Shown: positions 15,739-24,744 of the stretch, piece after piece
Layout: each line of letters opens with the position of its first letter
Position numbering within the stretch: position 1 is the stretch's first letter
Source of the DNA: Streptomyces pactum
GTDB lineage: Bacteria; Actinomycetota; Actinomycetes; Streptomycetales; Streptomycetaceae
Direction of reading: 5' to 3'
DNA length: 64,000 nucleotides
Assembly (NCBI RefSeq): GCF_016031615.1
Contig: NZ_JACYXC010000001.1
Location: forward strand, 3,658,001-3,722,000
Notes under the pieces: generated by a model
What the model saw: only the letters and a program-made list of their open reading frames with translations
What the model was told of the DNA's origin: nothing
Database searches by the model: none
Program-made: the position numbers and the translations under genes

Positions 15739-16329
15739 TCAGAAGGGCGGTTCGTCCGAGTAGCCGCCGGAGTTGCCGGAGCCGCCGCCCCAGCCGCCTC
15801 CGCCGCCGCCCTGCTGGGCGCCGCCGGACGGTCCGCCGGTGGCCCACGGGTCGTCGGCGGGAGCCCCGCCGCCCTGCTGGCCGCCGCCGGGGCCGCCGCC
15901 CCAGCCGCCGCCACCCTGGCCACCGCCACCGCCGCCGCCGAAGCCGCCGCCCTGACCGCCGCGGCCGGCGGTCTTGGTGACCTTGGCCGTGGCGTTCCGC
16001 AGGCTGGCGCCGACCTCATCGACGTCGAGCTCGTAGACCGTGCGCTTGACGCCCTCGCGGTCCTCGTAGGACCGCTGCTTCAGCCGGCCCTGGACGATGA
16101 CGCGCATGCCGCGCTGGAGCGACTCGGCGACGTTCTCGGCCGCCTGCCGCCACACCGAGCAGGTCAGGAACAGGCTCTCGCCGTCCTTCCACTCGTTGGT
16201 CTGGCGGTCGAAGGTGCGGGGAGTGGACGCGACACGGAACTTCGCGACCGCCGCACCGGAAGGGGTGAAGCGCAGCTCGGGGTCATCGACAAGGTTGCCG
16301 ACGACCGTGATGACGGTCTCGCCTGCCAT
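15739..16329 (-). CDS. ssb: Single-stranded DNA-binding protein
   Basis: 196 residues. The OB-fold occupies residues about 1-115 (MAGETVITVVGNLVDDPELRFTPSG, FLTCSVWRQAAENVAESLQRGMRVIVQGRL). A Gly-rich linker of about 60 residues with many GGGG, GGW and QQGG runs follows. The end is the acidic partner-binding tip SDEPPF, which recruits repair and replication proteins. It coats single-stranded DNA at the fork and in repair. It lies in the conserved order rpsF-ssb-rpsR-rplI. The gap to rpsR holds two parS sites, so ParB binding may affect this operon. Confidence 0.98.
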   Translation of the reverse strand: MAGETVITVVGNLVDDPELRFTPSGAAVAKFRVASTPRTFDRQTNEWKDGESLFLTCSVWRQAAENVAESLQRGMRVIVQGRLKQRSYEDREGVKRTVYELDVDEVGASLRNATAKVTKTAGRGGQGGGFGGGGGGGQGGGGWGGGPGGGQQGGGAPADDPWATGGPSGGAQQGGGGGGWGGGSGNSGGYSDEPPF

Positions 16330-16404
16330 TGGGGGAACCTCTCGGCGGGATTGCTGCTTGCTACTCGTTGCGATGCAGCCCGGTTACCGCTGAACGTCAG
16401 GCGT

Positions 16405-16695
16405 TCAGTGGGTCTCGGGACGGAGGACCTTGGTCCGGAGGACCGACTCGTTCAGGTTCATCTGGCGGTCGAGCTCCTTGACGACCGCAGGCTCGGCCTG
16501 CAGGTCGATGACCGAGTAGATGCCCTCAGGCTTCTTCTTGATCTCGTACGAGAGACGACGACGGCCCCAGGTGTCCACCTTCTCGACCTTCCCGTTGCCC
16601 TCGCGGACGACGGAGAGGAAGTTCTCGATCAGGGGGGAGACAGCGCGCTCCTCCAGATCGGGGTCGAGGATGACCATCACCTCGTAGTGACGCAT
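16405..16695 (-). CDS. rpsF: 30S ribosomal protein S6
   Basis: 96 residues: [16 protein letters not shown] at the start, then [53 protein letters not shown], the typical S6 ferredoxin-like fold. The ATG at 16695 follows a nearly perfect Shine-Dalgarno, AAAGGAGGTGGG. A longer frame to 16830 is not used because it lacks homology and a ribosome site. It is the first gene of the operon and binds S18 on the 30S platform. The promoter should lie in 16696-16958. Confidence 0.97.
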
Positions 16696-16958
16696 GTAGA
16701 ACCCACCTCCTTTGGACTCAAGCGGCCACGGTCGTTCCGTGGCAGGAGGGTCGTGATGCGTTCCGCACCGGGCGGACCGGCCTGCCGCTCCGCACCGCCC
16801 TCGGGCGGTACCGCGGCTCCGGGCAGACACCGGTGCAGACCGTACAGACTACCCGCCCCCGGGCTTCCGGTTGAAATCCGGCCGCGGATCCCCGCAATCT
16901 GTACGCATCGGGTGTGAGCGGCGTTACAGTTCGCCGCCTCGGTCACCGGAGGTGCCCC

Positions 16959-17282
16959 ATGGCGCAAGCAGAACGGACCCAGCACGGCCGCGGCCTTCTC
17001 TCCTTCCTCGACACCGACGGCAAGCCCCATCCGGTCGAGGACGCCTTCGTCCTGGCGACCGTGGTGCTGGGCGTGATCGCCTTCGTCACCGCGCAGTTCC
17101 ACAGCCTGCATCTGCTCAGTTCGTGGACCGGCCTGATCGGCGTGCTCACCGGGGCCCGCGGTCTGATGATCTCCGCCACCACCGCCGAGCGGTTCGCGGT
17201 GATCGTCGGCATGGGCGCCGCGGCGGTGGGTTTCTTCCTCAGCATGGCGCACGGCGGCCTCTTCGGCGGCGTGCTCGGCTGA
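16959..17282 (+). CDS. Small membrane protein of unknown function
   Basis: 107 residues with three likely membrane segments: VEDAFVLATVVLGVIAFVTAQF, SSWTGLIGVLTGARGLMI and FAVIVGMGAAAVGFFLSMA. The hydrophilic N-terminus (AQAERTQHGRGLLSFLDTDGKPHPVED) is probably cytoplasmic. No enzyme motif. ATG at 16959 has CGGAGGTG six bases upstream; an upstream GTG at 16914 adds a stretch without support. Divergent from rpsF. I remember a homologous small membrane protein at this place in other streptomycetes, but its function is unknown to me. Confidence 0.8.
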   Translation: MAQAERTQHGRGLLSFLDTDGKPHPVEDAFVLATVVLGVIAFVTAQFHSLHLLSSWTGLIGVLTGARGLMISATTAERFAVIVGMGAAAVGFFLSMAHGGLFGGVLG

Positions 17283-17410
17283 CGGGCCGCCGGGGGCCAC
17301 CCGGGCGCACGCCCGTGGACCCCGGCGGGGCGCTCCTTGGTCACAGTAGGCTTCGGCGCGAGAGCCGGAGCCCCGACCATGGGGACAAACCTGCTTAAGG
17401 AGCGCCCCGC

Positions 17411-18529
17411 ATGAGCCTGACCCTGAGGACGATCAGCCGAGAGCAGCATCTGGCGTACATCCAGAGCCTGCCCGCGGCCAGCCACATGCAGGTACCGGCA
17501 TGGGCTGACGTCAAGGCGGAGTGGCGCTCGGAGAACCTGGGCTGGTTCGACCCGACCGGGCAGCTCGTCGGTGTCGGCCTCGTTCTCTACCGGCAGCTCC
17601 CCAAGATCAAGCGGTACCTCGCGTACCTGCCCGAGGGGCCGGTGATCAACTGGTACGCGCCGAACCTGGCGGACTGGCTGCAGCCGATGCTCGACCACCT
17701 CAAGCGGCAGGGCGCCTTCTCCGTGAAGATGGGCCCGCCGGTGGTCATCCGCCGCTGGGACGCCGGCGCCATCAAGGCCGGCATCCAGAACCCGGACGTG
17801 AAGCGGCTGCGCGACGTGGAGCCCACCCACATCGAGCCCCGCGCCTTCGAGGTCGCCGACCAGCTGCGGCGGATGGGCTGGCAGCAGGGGGAGGACGGCG
17901 GCGCCGGCTTCGGTGACGTCCAGCCGCGGTACGTCTTCCAGGTCCCGCTCGCCAACCGCTCGCTGGAGGACGTCCACAAGGGCTTCAACCAGCTGTGGCG
18001 GCGCAACATCAAGAAGGCCGAGAAGGCCGGGGTGCAGGTCGTCCAGGGCGGCTACGAGCACCTCGCCGAGTGGCAGCGGCTGTACGAGATCACCGCCGAG
18101 CGCGACAAGTTCCGGCCGCGCCCGCTCAGCTACTTCCAGCGCATGTGGAACGTCCTCAACACCGAGGACCCCAACCGCATGCGGTTGTACTTCGCGCTGC
18201 ACGAGGGGGAGGCCGTCGCCGCCGCGACCATGCTGATCGTCGGCGGCCACGTCTGGTACTCCTACGGCGCCTCCGCCAACCACAAGCGCGAGGTGCGGCC
18301 GTCGAACGCGATGCAGTGGCGGATGCTCCAGGACGCCTACGGCCTGGGCGCCACCGTCTACGACCTGCGCGGCATCAGCGACTCCCTGGACGAGACCGAC
18401 CACCTCTTCGGCCTCATCCAGTTCAAGGTGGGCACCGGCGGGCAGGCGGCCGAGTACCTGGGCGAGTGGGACTTCCCGCTCAACAAGCTGCTCCACAAGG
18501 CGCTGGACATCTACATGTCGCGGCGCTGA
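17411..18529 (+). CDS. femX: FemX-like peptidoglycan interpeptide-bridge aminoacyltransferase
   Basis: 372 residues of the FemAB family, which uses aminoacyl-tRNA to add the first bridge amino acid (glycine in streptomycetes) to lipid II at the inner face of the membrane. Two GNAT-like halves are visible: the first opens with HLAYIQSLPAASHMQVPAWADVKAEW, and the second contains RNIKKAEKAGVQV, the hallmark RxxxKxxKxGV of FemABX. It ends with YDLRGISDSLDETDHLFGLIQFKVGTGGQAAEYLGEWDFPLN. GGAGCGCCCC lies before the ATG. The next gene, an alanine-racemase-like protein 120 bases downstream, is probably co-expressed. The function call follows family and genus; the substrate amino acid is inferred. Confidence 0.88.
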   Translation: MSLTLRTISREQHLAYIQSLPAASHMQVPAWADVKAEWRSENLGWFDPTGQLVGVGLVLYRQLPKIKRYLAYLPEGPVINWYAPNLADWLQPMLDHLKRQGAFSVKMGPPVVIRRWDAGAIKAGIQNPDVKRLRDVEPTHIEPRAFEVADQLRRMGWQQGEDGGAGFGDVQPRYVFQVPLANRSLEDVHKGFNQLWRRNIKKAEKAGVQVVQGGYEHLAEWQRLYEITAERDKFRPRPLSYFQRMWNVLNTEDPNRMRLYFALHEGEAVAAATMLIVGGHVWYSYGASANHKREVRPSNAMQWRMLQDAYGLGATVYDLRGISDSLDETDHLFGLIQFKVGTGGQAAEYLGEWDFPLNKLLHKALDIYMSRR

Positions 18530-18649
18530 CCAGCCGGACGCCCGCGGCGTCCCGCACCGCCGGCACCACCCCACCGCACGCGGGCCCGGCCCCGGGCCCT
18601 GCGACACTTCCGTCACACCTCAGCCACGAGAAAGGTTCCGGGTCCGTCC

Positions 18650-19681
18650 ATGGCGCTCACCCTCTACGTCGACACCGCCCGCTGGCGGGCCCATCAGCAC
18701 TCCGTCATCCAGCAGTTCCCGGGCATAGTCCCGGTCTGCAAGGGCAACGGCTACGGCTTCGGCCACGAGCGGCTGGCCGAGGAGGCCGCCCGCATCGGTG
18801 CCGACATCCTCGCCGTCGGCACCACCTACGAGGCCGCCCGGATGAAGGACTACTTCAGCGGGGACCTGCTGGTCCTGACCCCGTTCCGGCGGGGCGAGGA
18901 GCCGGTGCCGCTGCCCGACCGGGTGATCCGCTCGGTCTCCTCGGTGGACGGCGCCTACGGCCTGGCCGGCGCCCGGGTGGTGATCGAGGTCATGAGCAGC
19001 ATGAAGCGGCACGGCGTCACCCCCGAGGAGCTGCCGCAGCTGCACGCGGCGATCGAGAACGTCCGGCTGGAGGGCTTCGCCATCCACCTGCCGCTGGACC
19101 GCACCGACGGCATGGACGCCGTCGAGGAGGTCATCGCCTGGATGGACCGGCTGCGCGCCGCCCGGCTGCCGCTGCACACCATGTACGTCAGCCACCTGAA
19201 GGCCGAGGAACTGGGCCGGCTCCAGCAGCAGTTCCCGCAGACCCGCTTCCGGGCCCGCATCGGCACCCGGCTCTGGCTGGGCGACCACGACGCCACCGAG
19301 TACCGGGGCGCGGTCCTGGACGTCACGCCCGTCGCCAAGGGCGACCGCTTCGGCTACCGCCAGCAGAAGGTGGCCTCGGACGGCTGCCTGGTGGTCGTCG
19401 CGGGCGGTACCTCGCACGGTGTCGGTCTGGAGGCGCCCAAGGCCATGCACGGCGTGATGCCGCGCGCCAAGGGAGTGGCCCGGGCCGGCCTGGCGACCGT
19501 CAACCGCAACCTGTCGCCGTTCGTCTGGGCCGGGAAGCAGCGCTGGTTCGCCGAGCCGCCGCACATGCAGGTGTCACTGCTCTTCGTCCCCGGTGACGTG
19601 GCCCCGCCGCAGGTGGGTGACGAGCTGGTGGCCTTCCTGCGGCACACCACCACCCAGTTCGACCGCCTCGTGGACCGCTGA
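18650..19681 (+). CDS. Alanine-racemase-like PLP barrel protein
   Basis: 343 residues with the N-terminal PLP-binding barrel of alanine racemases. Lys31 in VPVCKGNGYGFGHERLA stands exactly where the PLP lysine of the VxKANAYGHG motif sits. The usual C-terminal partner motif GYADGxPR with its catalytic tyrosine is not seen; the matching segment reads VVVAGGTSHGVGLEAPK. The C-terminal region HMQVSLLFVPGDVAPPQVGDE resembles the racemase beta-domain. It may be a racemase with other chemistry, an epimerase, or a PLP carrier. Its place after femX points to cell-wall amino acid supply. The usual single alanine racemase gene should be elsewhere. Confidence 0.75.
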   Translation: MALTLYVDTARWRAHQHSVIQQFPGIVPVCKGNGYGFGHERLAEEAARIGADILAVGTTYEAARMKDYFSGDLLVLTPFRRGEEPVPLPDRVIRSVSSVDGAYGLAGARVVIEVMSSMKRHGVTPEELPQLHAAIENVRLEGFAIHLPLDRTDGMDAVEEVIAWMDRLRAARLPLHTMYVSHLKAEELGRLQQQFPQTRFRARIGTRLWLGDHDATEYRGAVLDVTPVAKGDRFGYRQQKVASDGCLVVVAGGTSHGVGLEAPKAMHGVMPRAKGVARAGLATVNRNLSPFVWAGKQRWFAEPPHMQVSLLFVPGDVAPPQVGDELVAFLRHTTTQFDRLVDR

Positions 19682-19991
19682 GCCGACGGCGGCCGGCCCT
19701 TCGCCCGGGGCCGCGGCGGGCCCCGCGGCGGGCCGTAGACGACGGCGGGTCGATGACGGCGGCGGGGGGCCGGGGACGACGGCGGACCGTTGACGGGGGT
19801 GGGCCGCCCGGCCGGTGCCTGTGCCGTTTCCGCCGGGGCGCCCGCCCGGACCACCCCGGACCGCCCCTGGGTCCGGCGGCACGCCGGGACCGGGCCCGTA
19901 CCGGGCTCACGGCACCGCCACGGGCGGCAGCACCGCCACGGGCGCACCGCGGACGGGTGACGGACCGCGGTGCCGCGGATGGTGCCGCGGA
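19682..19991. other. Intergenic region between convergent genes
   Basis: 310 very GC-rich bases. CCGCGGCGGGCC occurs twice in tandem near 19710-19734 and can form alternative hairpins that may end both converging transcripts. No gene seen. Confidence 0.35.
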
Positions 19992-21530
19992 TCAGGAGGC
20001 CCGTTCGGTCCCCCGGGCGGTGCCCCACTCCACCGGACCGTGACCACCGGCGCCGCCGCCCGGCGGCGGGCCGCCGTGGAAGCCCTGCCGGGCGGCGTAC
20101 AGCCGGTCGTGCGCCGCACCGAGCACCACCCGGTCCGCGGCCCCGTCGAGCACCCCGCCCGAGGGGTCGTCGGAACCGTCCCGGCGCACCACGTCCCGCT
20201 CCGGCACCAGGATGTCGCGCACCACCAGCGCGCACAGGTACAGGGTGCCCAGCAGGTGGATCACGATGGCCAGCTGGTAGCCGTCCGGCGGCAGCCCCCG
20301 GTGGGCGTTGCCGCCGTTGAGGTACGCCAGGTACATCCACACGCCCACGAAGTACAGCACCTGGGTGGCCTGCCAGATCAGGAAGTCCCGCCAGCGGGGC
20401 CGGGCCAGCGCGGCGAGCGGCACCAGCCAGAGCACGTACTGCGGGGAGTACACCTTGTTGGTCACCGCGAAGGCGGCGACCACCAGGAAGGCCAGCTGCG
20501 CCAGGCGCGGGCGGCGGGGCGCGCACAGGGCCAGCGCGGCCACCCCGGCACAGGCCAGCACCATCAGCGCGACGGCGTAGGTGTTGGCATCCTTGAGCGG
20601 GTCGCCGGTCCGCTGGGAGATGATCAGCCAGAACGAGCCGAGGTCCACGGCCCGCTCCTCGCTGAAGGTGTAGAACCTCGTCCACCCCTCGCGGACGTGC
20701 AGCCCCCCGCTCGTGGAGAGCATCACCGGGACGTTCACCAGCAGCCAGGCGCCCAGCGCCCCGCCGAACGTCGCGGCGAAGGCCCGCAGCCGCCCGGCGC
20801 GCAGGCACAGCAGCAGCAGCGGGCCCAGCAGCAGCAGCGGATAGAGCTTGGCGGCCGTCGCCAGGCCCAGCAGGACGCCGGCGGCCAGCGGCCGGCTCCG
20901 CGACCACAGCAGCATCGCGGCGGCGGTCAGCGCGACCGCGAACAGGTCCCAGTTGATGGTGGCGGTGAGCGCGAACGCCGGGGCCAGCGCCACCAGCAGC
21001 GCGTCCCAGGGGCGGCGGCGGTGCGTCCGCGCGACGCAGACGGCGATCACCGCCGCGCAGGCCATCAGCATCCCCGCGTTGACCATCCAGTACATCCGGG
21101 CCTCGTCCTGCACCCCGCCGTCCGGCGTCAGCCAGGCGGCGACCTGCATGAACAGCCCGGTGAGCACCGGGTACTCCAGGTACGCCATGCCGCCCGAGAG
21201 GTCGTCGGGGATGCGGTCGAAGTAGGGGACCACCCCGCCGGCGAAGCCGCGGCTGCGGTACAGGTGCGGGATGTCGGAGTAGCAGGCGTGGGTGTACTGG
21301 CTGGTGGCGCTCTCGAACCAGTCGCCGCCGTAGCAGGGGGCCTTCTGCGCCATGCCCAGCGCGAACATCCCCAGGGCGACGAGCGCGATCACCCGCACCG
21401 GTGTCCACCAGCTGATCCCGATGAGCGCGTGGCGCCCCGCCGGCCCGCCGATCAGCTCGCTGCCGGCCGCGGCGACTTCGTCCTCGGCGGTCGGCAGCAC
21501 CGGCCGGGCATCGTCAGGCACGCTCCTCAT
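19992..21530 (-). CDS. GT87-type membrane glycosyltransferase (mannosyltransferase-like)
   Basis: 512 residues with about ten to twelve membrane helices, a GT-C polyprenyl-phosphate-sugar-dependent transferase of the DUF2029/GT87 group. After a 50-residue cytoplasmic leader, the first helix VRVIALVALGMFALGMA is followed by a long extracytoplasmic loop (GGDWFESATSQYTHACYSDIPHLYRSRGF...YFDRIPDDLSGGMAYLEYPVLTG), the GT87 catalytic loop. Later helices contain LLGLATAAKLYPLLLLGPLLLLCLRAGR and TNKVYSPQYVLWLVPL, both family hallmarks. The ATG at 21530 is preferred because AGGA lies 8 bases upstream; ATG at 21539 is possible. It is downstream of and co-oriented with the PBP gene, so it may decorate wall or lipid glycans. 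The sugar donor is inferred. Confidence 0.85.
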   Translation of the reverse strand: MRSVPDDARPVLPTAEDEVAAAGSELIGGPAGRHALIGISWWTPVRVIALVALGMFALGMAQKAPCYGGDWFESATSQYTHACYSDIPHLYRSRGFAGGVVPYFDRIPDDLSGGMAYLEYPVLTGLFMQVAAWLTPDGGVQDEARMYWMVNAGMLMACAAVIAVCVARTHRRRPWDALLVALAPAFALTATINWDLFAVALTAAAMLLWSRSRPLAAGVLLGLATAAKLYPLLLLGPLLLLCLRAGRLRAFAATFGGALGAWLLVNVPVMLSTSGGLHVREGWTRFYTFSEERAVDLGSFWLIISQRTGDPLKDANTYAVALMVLACAGVAALALCAPRRPRLAQLAFLVVAAFAVTNKVYSPQYVLWLVPLAALARPRWRDFLIWQATQVLYFVGVWMYLAYLNGGNAHRGLPPDGYQLAIVIHLLGTLYLCALVVRDILVPERDVVRRDGSDDPSGGVLDGAADRVVLGAAHDRLYAARQGFHGGPPPGGGAGGHGPVEWGTARGTERAS

Positions 21531-21710
21531 GCGGGCCATCCTGCCGTACCCGCCCGCCCGGGTGGCTGAGGACCGCACCACATGCCGGACGGTGAGGGGG
21601 TGCGCCCACCCCGCGGCCCGGACGGCCCGTCCGGCTCCTCCCGGTGGCTCCGCCGCCTGCGTGGGGCCCTCCGGCGCTCCGGACCGCACCAGCCGGCGCG
21701 GGAACGCGAA

Positions 21711-21755
21711 CGGCCGCGGCCGTGCGGAGCGCTGTGCTCCGCACGGCCGCGGCCG
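21711..21755 (-). terminator. Hairpin terminator of the PBP gene
   Basis: 20-bp perfect stem, 21711-21730 with 21736-21755, loop GCTGT, 51 bases after the PBP stop codon on the minus strand. Confidence 0.75.
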
Positions 21756-21805
21756 GTGCCCTGCGAGGCCGGTCCGGGTGCCCCGGTGTGCCGGGGCGGG
21801 ACCGG

Positions 21806-24388
21806 TCAGTCCCGGCGGTAGCCCGCCGGACCGCCGAACCAGTCCCCTCCGCTGTCGTCGGTCGGGGTGGGGGCGGTGCTCGGTGTCTCGGACTCCTCGC
21901 CGCCCGGTCCGCCACCGGGCCCGCCGTCCTGGCCACCGGGCCGTCCGCCGCCCGGCCCGCCGTTCTGGCCGCCGTTCTCCTCCTCGCAGTCGAGGTCGAG
22001 CGGGTCACAGCTGCCGTCCGGAGAGCTGGGCTCGGTGCTCGGGGTCTCGGTGGACGGAGTGGTGGACGGGGTGGTGGACGGGGTCTTCGACGGCGTCTTC
22101 GACGGCGGCGCGGTGGTCGGGTCGGGGCTGGCCCCGTTGCCGAACACCTCCTCGCCGATCGGCTCCGGCTCCGGGAACGACTTGACCGGGGTGCCCTTGT
22201 GCGCCGCCGTCATGTAGTCCGCGAAGATCTCGGACGGGAACGAGGCACCGTGGATCGTCGCCTCGCCGCCCACGCCGTACATCGGCAGGAACTTCTTGTC
22301 GGCGCCCTCGGCGTTGTCGTCGATGCGCCACATGCCGATCGCGGTGGACAGCTGCGGGGTGTAGCCGGCGAACCAGGCGGACTTGTTGTCGTCGGTGGTA
22401 CCGGTCTTGCCCGCCGCCGGACGGCCGATCTGCGCGTTGGTGCCGGTGCCGTTCTCCACCACGCCCTTCAGCACGTCGGTGACGTTGTCCGCGACCGCCT
22501 GCTCGAAGGCCCGCTCGGGCTTCTCGGCGTGCTTCCAGATCTCCACGCCGTCCTTCTCGATCGTCTCCACCGAGTAGGGGTCGGCCTGCATCCCGCGGGC
22601 CGCGAAGGTCGCGTAACCGCCGGCCAGGTTGATGGCGCTGGGGGCCGAGGTGCCCAGGGAGAAGGTCGGGGTGAGCGAGGTGAACTCGTCCTTGTCCAGG
22701 CCGGCGTTCACCGCCGCGTCCCGCACCTTGTCCACGCCGACGTCCATGCCCAGCTGGATGAAGGGGGTGTTCGCCGACTTCTCCATCGCGGTGCGCAGGT
22801 CGATCCGGCCGTAGTCCTCGTTGCCGTCGTTCTTCTGGTGCCACTCCTTGCCGTTCTCGTCCGTCCAGACGGTCCCGTCGTACTTGCGGAGGGCCAGCTT
22901 GTTGTCGCCGTCGTAGACGCTGTCCGGGGACACCTTGGTCCGCATGGACGCGGGCTGCTCCTCGCCGCCCGAGGGGTCGCGCTTGCCGTCGGTCATCGCG
23001 GCGGCGAGCACAAAGGGCTTGAACGTCGAGCCGACCTGCACACCGGTGTAGTCGGAGTTGTTGATCCAGTGCTCCAGGGCGTCCTGACCGCCGTAGACCG
23101 CGACGATCTTGCCGGTCCCCGGTTCCACGGACGCGCCGCCGAACTGCACGTACTTGTCGGTGTCCGGCCGCAGCTTCGGCTTGATGTTCTCCTTCTGCAC
23201 CTTCTCCACCGCGGCCGAGAGCTGCTGCACCTTCTTCTTGTCGAAGGTGGTGTGGATCTGGTAGCCGCCCTTGTCCAGCTCGGCGCGGCTGATGTCGGTG
23301 TGCTTGACGATGTACTCGTCGGCGAGGTTGGTGAGGTAACCGATCTGGCCGGCCTTGTTCGTCGCCGGCTTCGGCCGCTGCGGCATGGGGAAGCCCTTGG
23401 CCACCCACTTGTCGCGGTCGGCATCGCTCATGTGGTCGGTCTCGACCTCGCGCTTGAGGATCCACTCCCAGCGGTTCTTCGCCCGCTCCAAATTCTTCTC
23501 CGCAGTGGCGGCGGAGCCGATGCCGCCGTGCGGGTCGTAGAGGTTCGGACCGTTGAGGGTGGCGGCGAGGAAGGCGGCCTCACTCGGGTTGATCTCGTCG
23601 GCGTCCTTGTTGTAGTAGGCGCGGGAGGCCGCCTGGATGCCGTAGGCACCGCGTCCGTAGAACGCGGTGTTGAGGTACCCGGCGAGGATGTCCTCCTTCT
23701 CCTGGGTGGCACCCACCTTGATCGCGATGAAGAGCTCGGTGACCTTGCGCTTGATCGTCTGTTCCTGGCCCAGGTACGTGTTCTTCACGTACTGCTGGGT
23801 GATGGTGGAACCGCTCTGGGTGGTGCCGCCCTTGGCCATGTTGACCACGGCGCGGGCGATACCCATCGGGTCCACGCCCTTGTCCTGGTAGAAGCTGGCG
23901 TTCTCCGCCGCGATCACCGCGTCCTGCATCGACTTGGAGATCTTGCTCAGCGGGACGATCTGACGGTTGTAGTCACCCCCGCCGGAGACCACCATCTGCT
24001 CGCCGTTGGACCAGTAGTAGACGTTCTTCTGGACCTGCGCCGCGGCGGCCGGGCTGGGCACCTTCACGATCATCAGGCCGATGCCGACCGCGCCGATGAG
24101 CAGCACGATGAAGAACAGGAAGGAGCCGGTGACCAGCTTCCAGGACGGCACCCAGCGGCGGAAGCCGCTCTTGCCCGCGCGCGGGTAGTCGATGAAGCGC
24201 TTCTTGCCCGGCGGCCGGGCCGAGGCCCGGCCGCCGTAGGGGCGCTCCTCACTGTGCGGCGCCGCCTCCGAGCCGGAGGCGCTGTGCGGCGGCGCTGCAC
24301 GACGGCCGGGCGGCTGCTGGGCGGCACGCCGGGCCGCTGCTCGTCCACCGCCCTGAGGCTGCGGTGGCTTGCGACGGTGCTCGCTCAT
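21806..24388 (-). CDS. Class A penicillin-binding protein (transglycosylase/transpeptidase)
   Basis: 860 residues. Order: basic Arg/Gln/Gly-rich cytoplasmic head (1-80), one membrane helix (LVTGSFLFFIVLLIGAVGIGLMIV), GT51 glycosyltransferase domain with catalytic Glu162 in AAENASFY and the QSGSTITQQYVKN signature, then the transpeptidase domain with S454-T-F-K457, SAN in EKSANTPF and K661-T-G. The last ~110 residues are a Thr/Pro/Ser then Gly-rich extracellular tail with repeated TPS units. It polymerises lipid II and cross-links peptides at the outer membrane face. GAGGAG precedes the ATG by 11 bases. All catalytic residues are present, so it should be active. It is divergent from padR and followed by a GT87 gene. 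Confidence 0.95.
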   Translation of the reverse strand: MSEHRRKPPQPQGGGRAAARRAAQQPPGRRAAPPHSASGSEAAPHSEERPYGGRASARPPGKKRFIDYPRAGKSGFRRWVPSWKLVTGSFLFFIVLLIGAVGIGLMIVKVPSPAAAAQVQKNVYYWSNGEQMVVSGGGDYNRQIVPLSKISKSMQDAVIAAENASFYQDKGVDPMGIARAVVNMAKGGTTQSGSTITQQYVKNTYLGQEQTIKRKVTELFIAIKVGATQEKEDILAGYLNTAFYGRGAYGIQAASRAYYNKDADEINPSEAAFLAATLNGPNLYDPHGGIGSAATAEKNLERAKNRWEWILKREVETDHMSDADRDKWVAKGFPMPQRPKPATNKAGQIGYLTNLADEYIVKHTDISRAELDKGGYQIHTTFDKKKVQQLSAAVEKVQKENIKPKLRPDTDKYVQFGGASVEPGTGKIVAVYGGQDALEHWINNSDYTGVQVGSTFKPFVLAAAMTDGKRDPSGGEEQPASMRTKVSPDSVYDGDNKLALRKYDGTVWTDENGKEWHQKNDGNEDYGRIDLRTAMEKSANTPFIQLGMDVGVDKVRDAAVNAGLDKDEFTSLTPTFSLGTSAPSAINLAGGYATFAARGMQADPYSVETIEKDGVEIWKHAEKPERAFEQAVADNVTDVLKGVVENGTGTNAQIGRPAAGKTGTTDDNKSAWFAGYTPQLSTAIGMWRIDDNAEGADKKFLPMYGVGGEATIHGASFPSEIFADYMTAAHKGTPVKSFPEPEPIGEEVFGNGASPDPTTAPPSKTPSKTPSTTPSTTPSTETPSTEPSSPDGSCDPLDLDCEEENGGQNGGPGGGRPGGQDGGPGGGPGGEESETPSTAPTPTDDSGGDWFGGPAGYRRD

Positions 24389-24744
24389 TGGAACGACTAC
24401 TCCTCGGGCAGGCGTTATCGCCTGAAAGCGGCAGGTGGCTTCCGGTCCCCCCGAGTGCGCTCCGGCCGCTGGCCGCGTCCGGGCGCACCGCGTCCAGGAC
24501 GATGACGCTCGGCGGCGCCATTCGGTTCCTGGAGATCTGCATGGCGAACAGACTACGCACGCTCAAAACTCGCCGACCCGCCATCTTCACTCCAAACCTG
24601 ACAGGTTGACCACAAGGAATCCCTGATGTGACGCCGTTCACCGTGGCCCCTCTTGTCCCCGGGGGGTGCTCGTTCTATCGTCTGGATGTATCGGCTCGAT
24701 ACATCAGCTCGGCATAAGCGACGGCGACGGCAAGGAAGGCGGGG
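24389..24744. other. Divergent promoter region of the PBP and padR genes
   Basis: 356 bases without a gene. A moderately AT-rich stretch at 24530-24640 probably holds the PBP promoter. A clear operator-like dyad lies near padR. Confidence 0.45.
24686..24704. promoter_or_regulatory. Candidate PadR operator
   Basis: ATGTATCG (24686-24693), spacer GCT, CGATACAT (24697-24704): perfect 8-bp arms 41 bases before the padR ATG. PadR proteins usually bind ATGT-ACAT dyads, and this one has exactly those ends. Confidence 0.65.
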
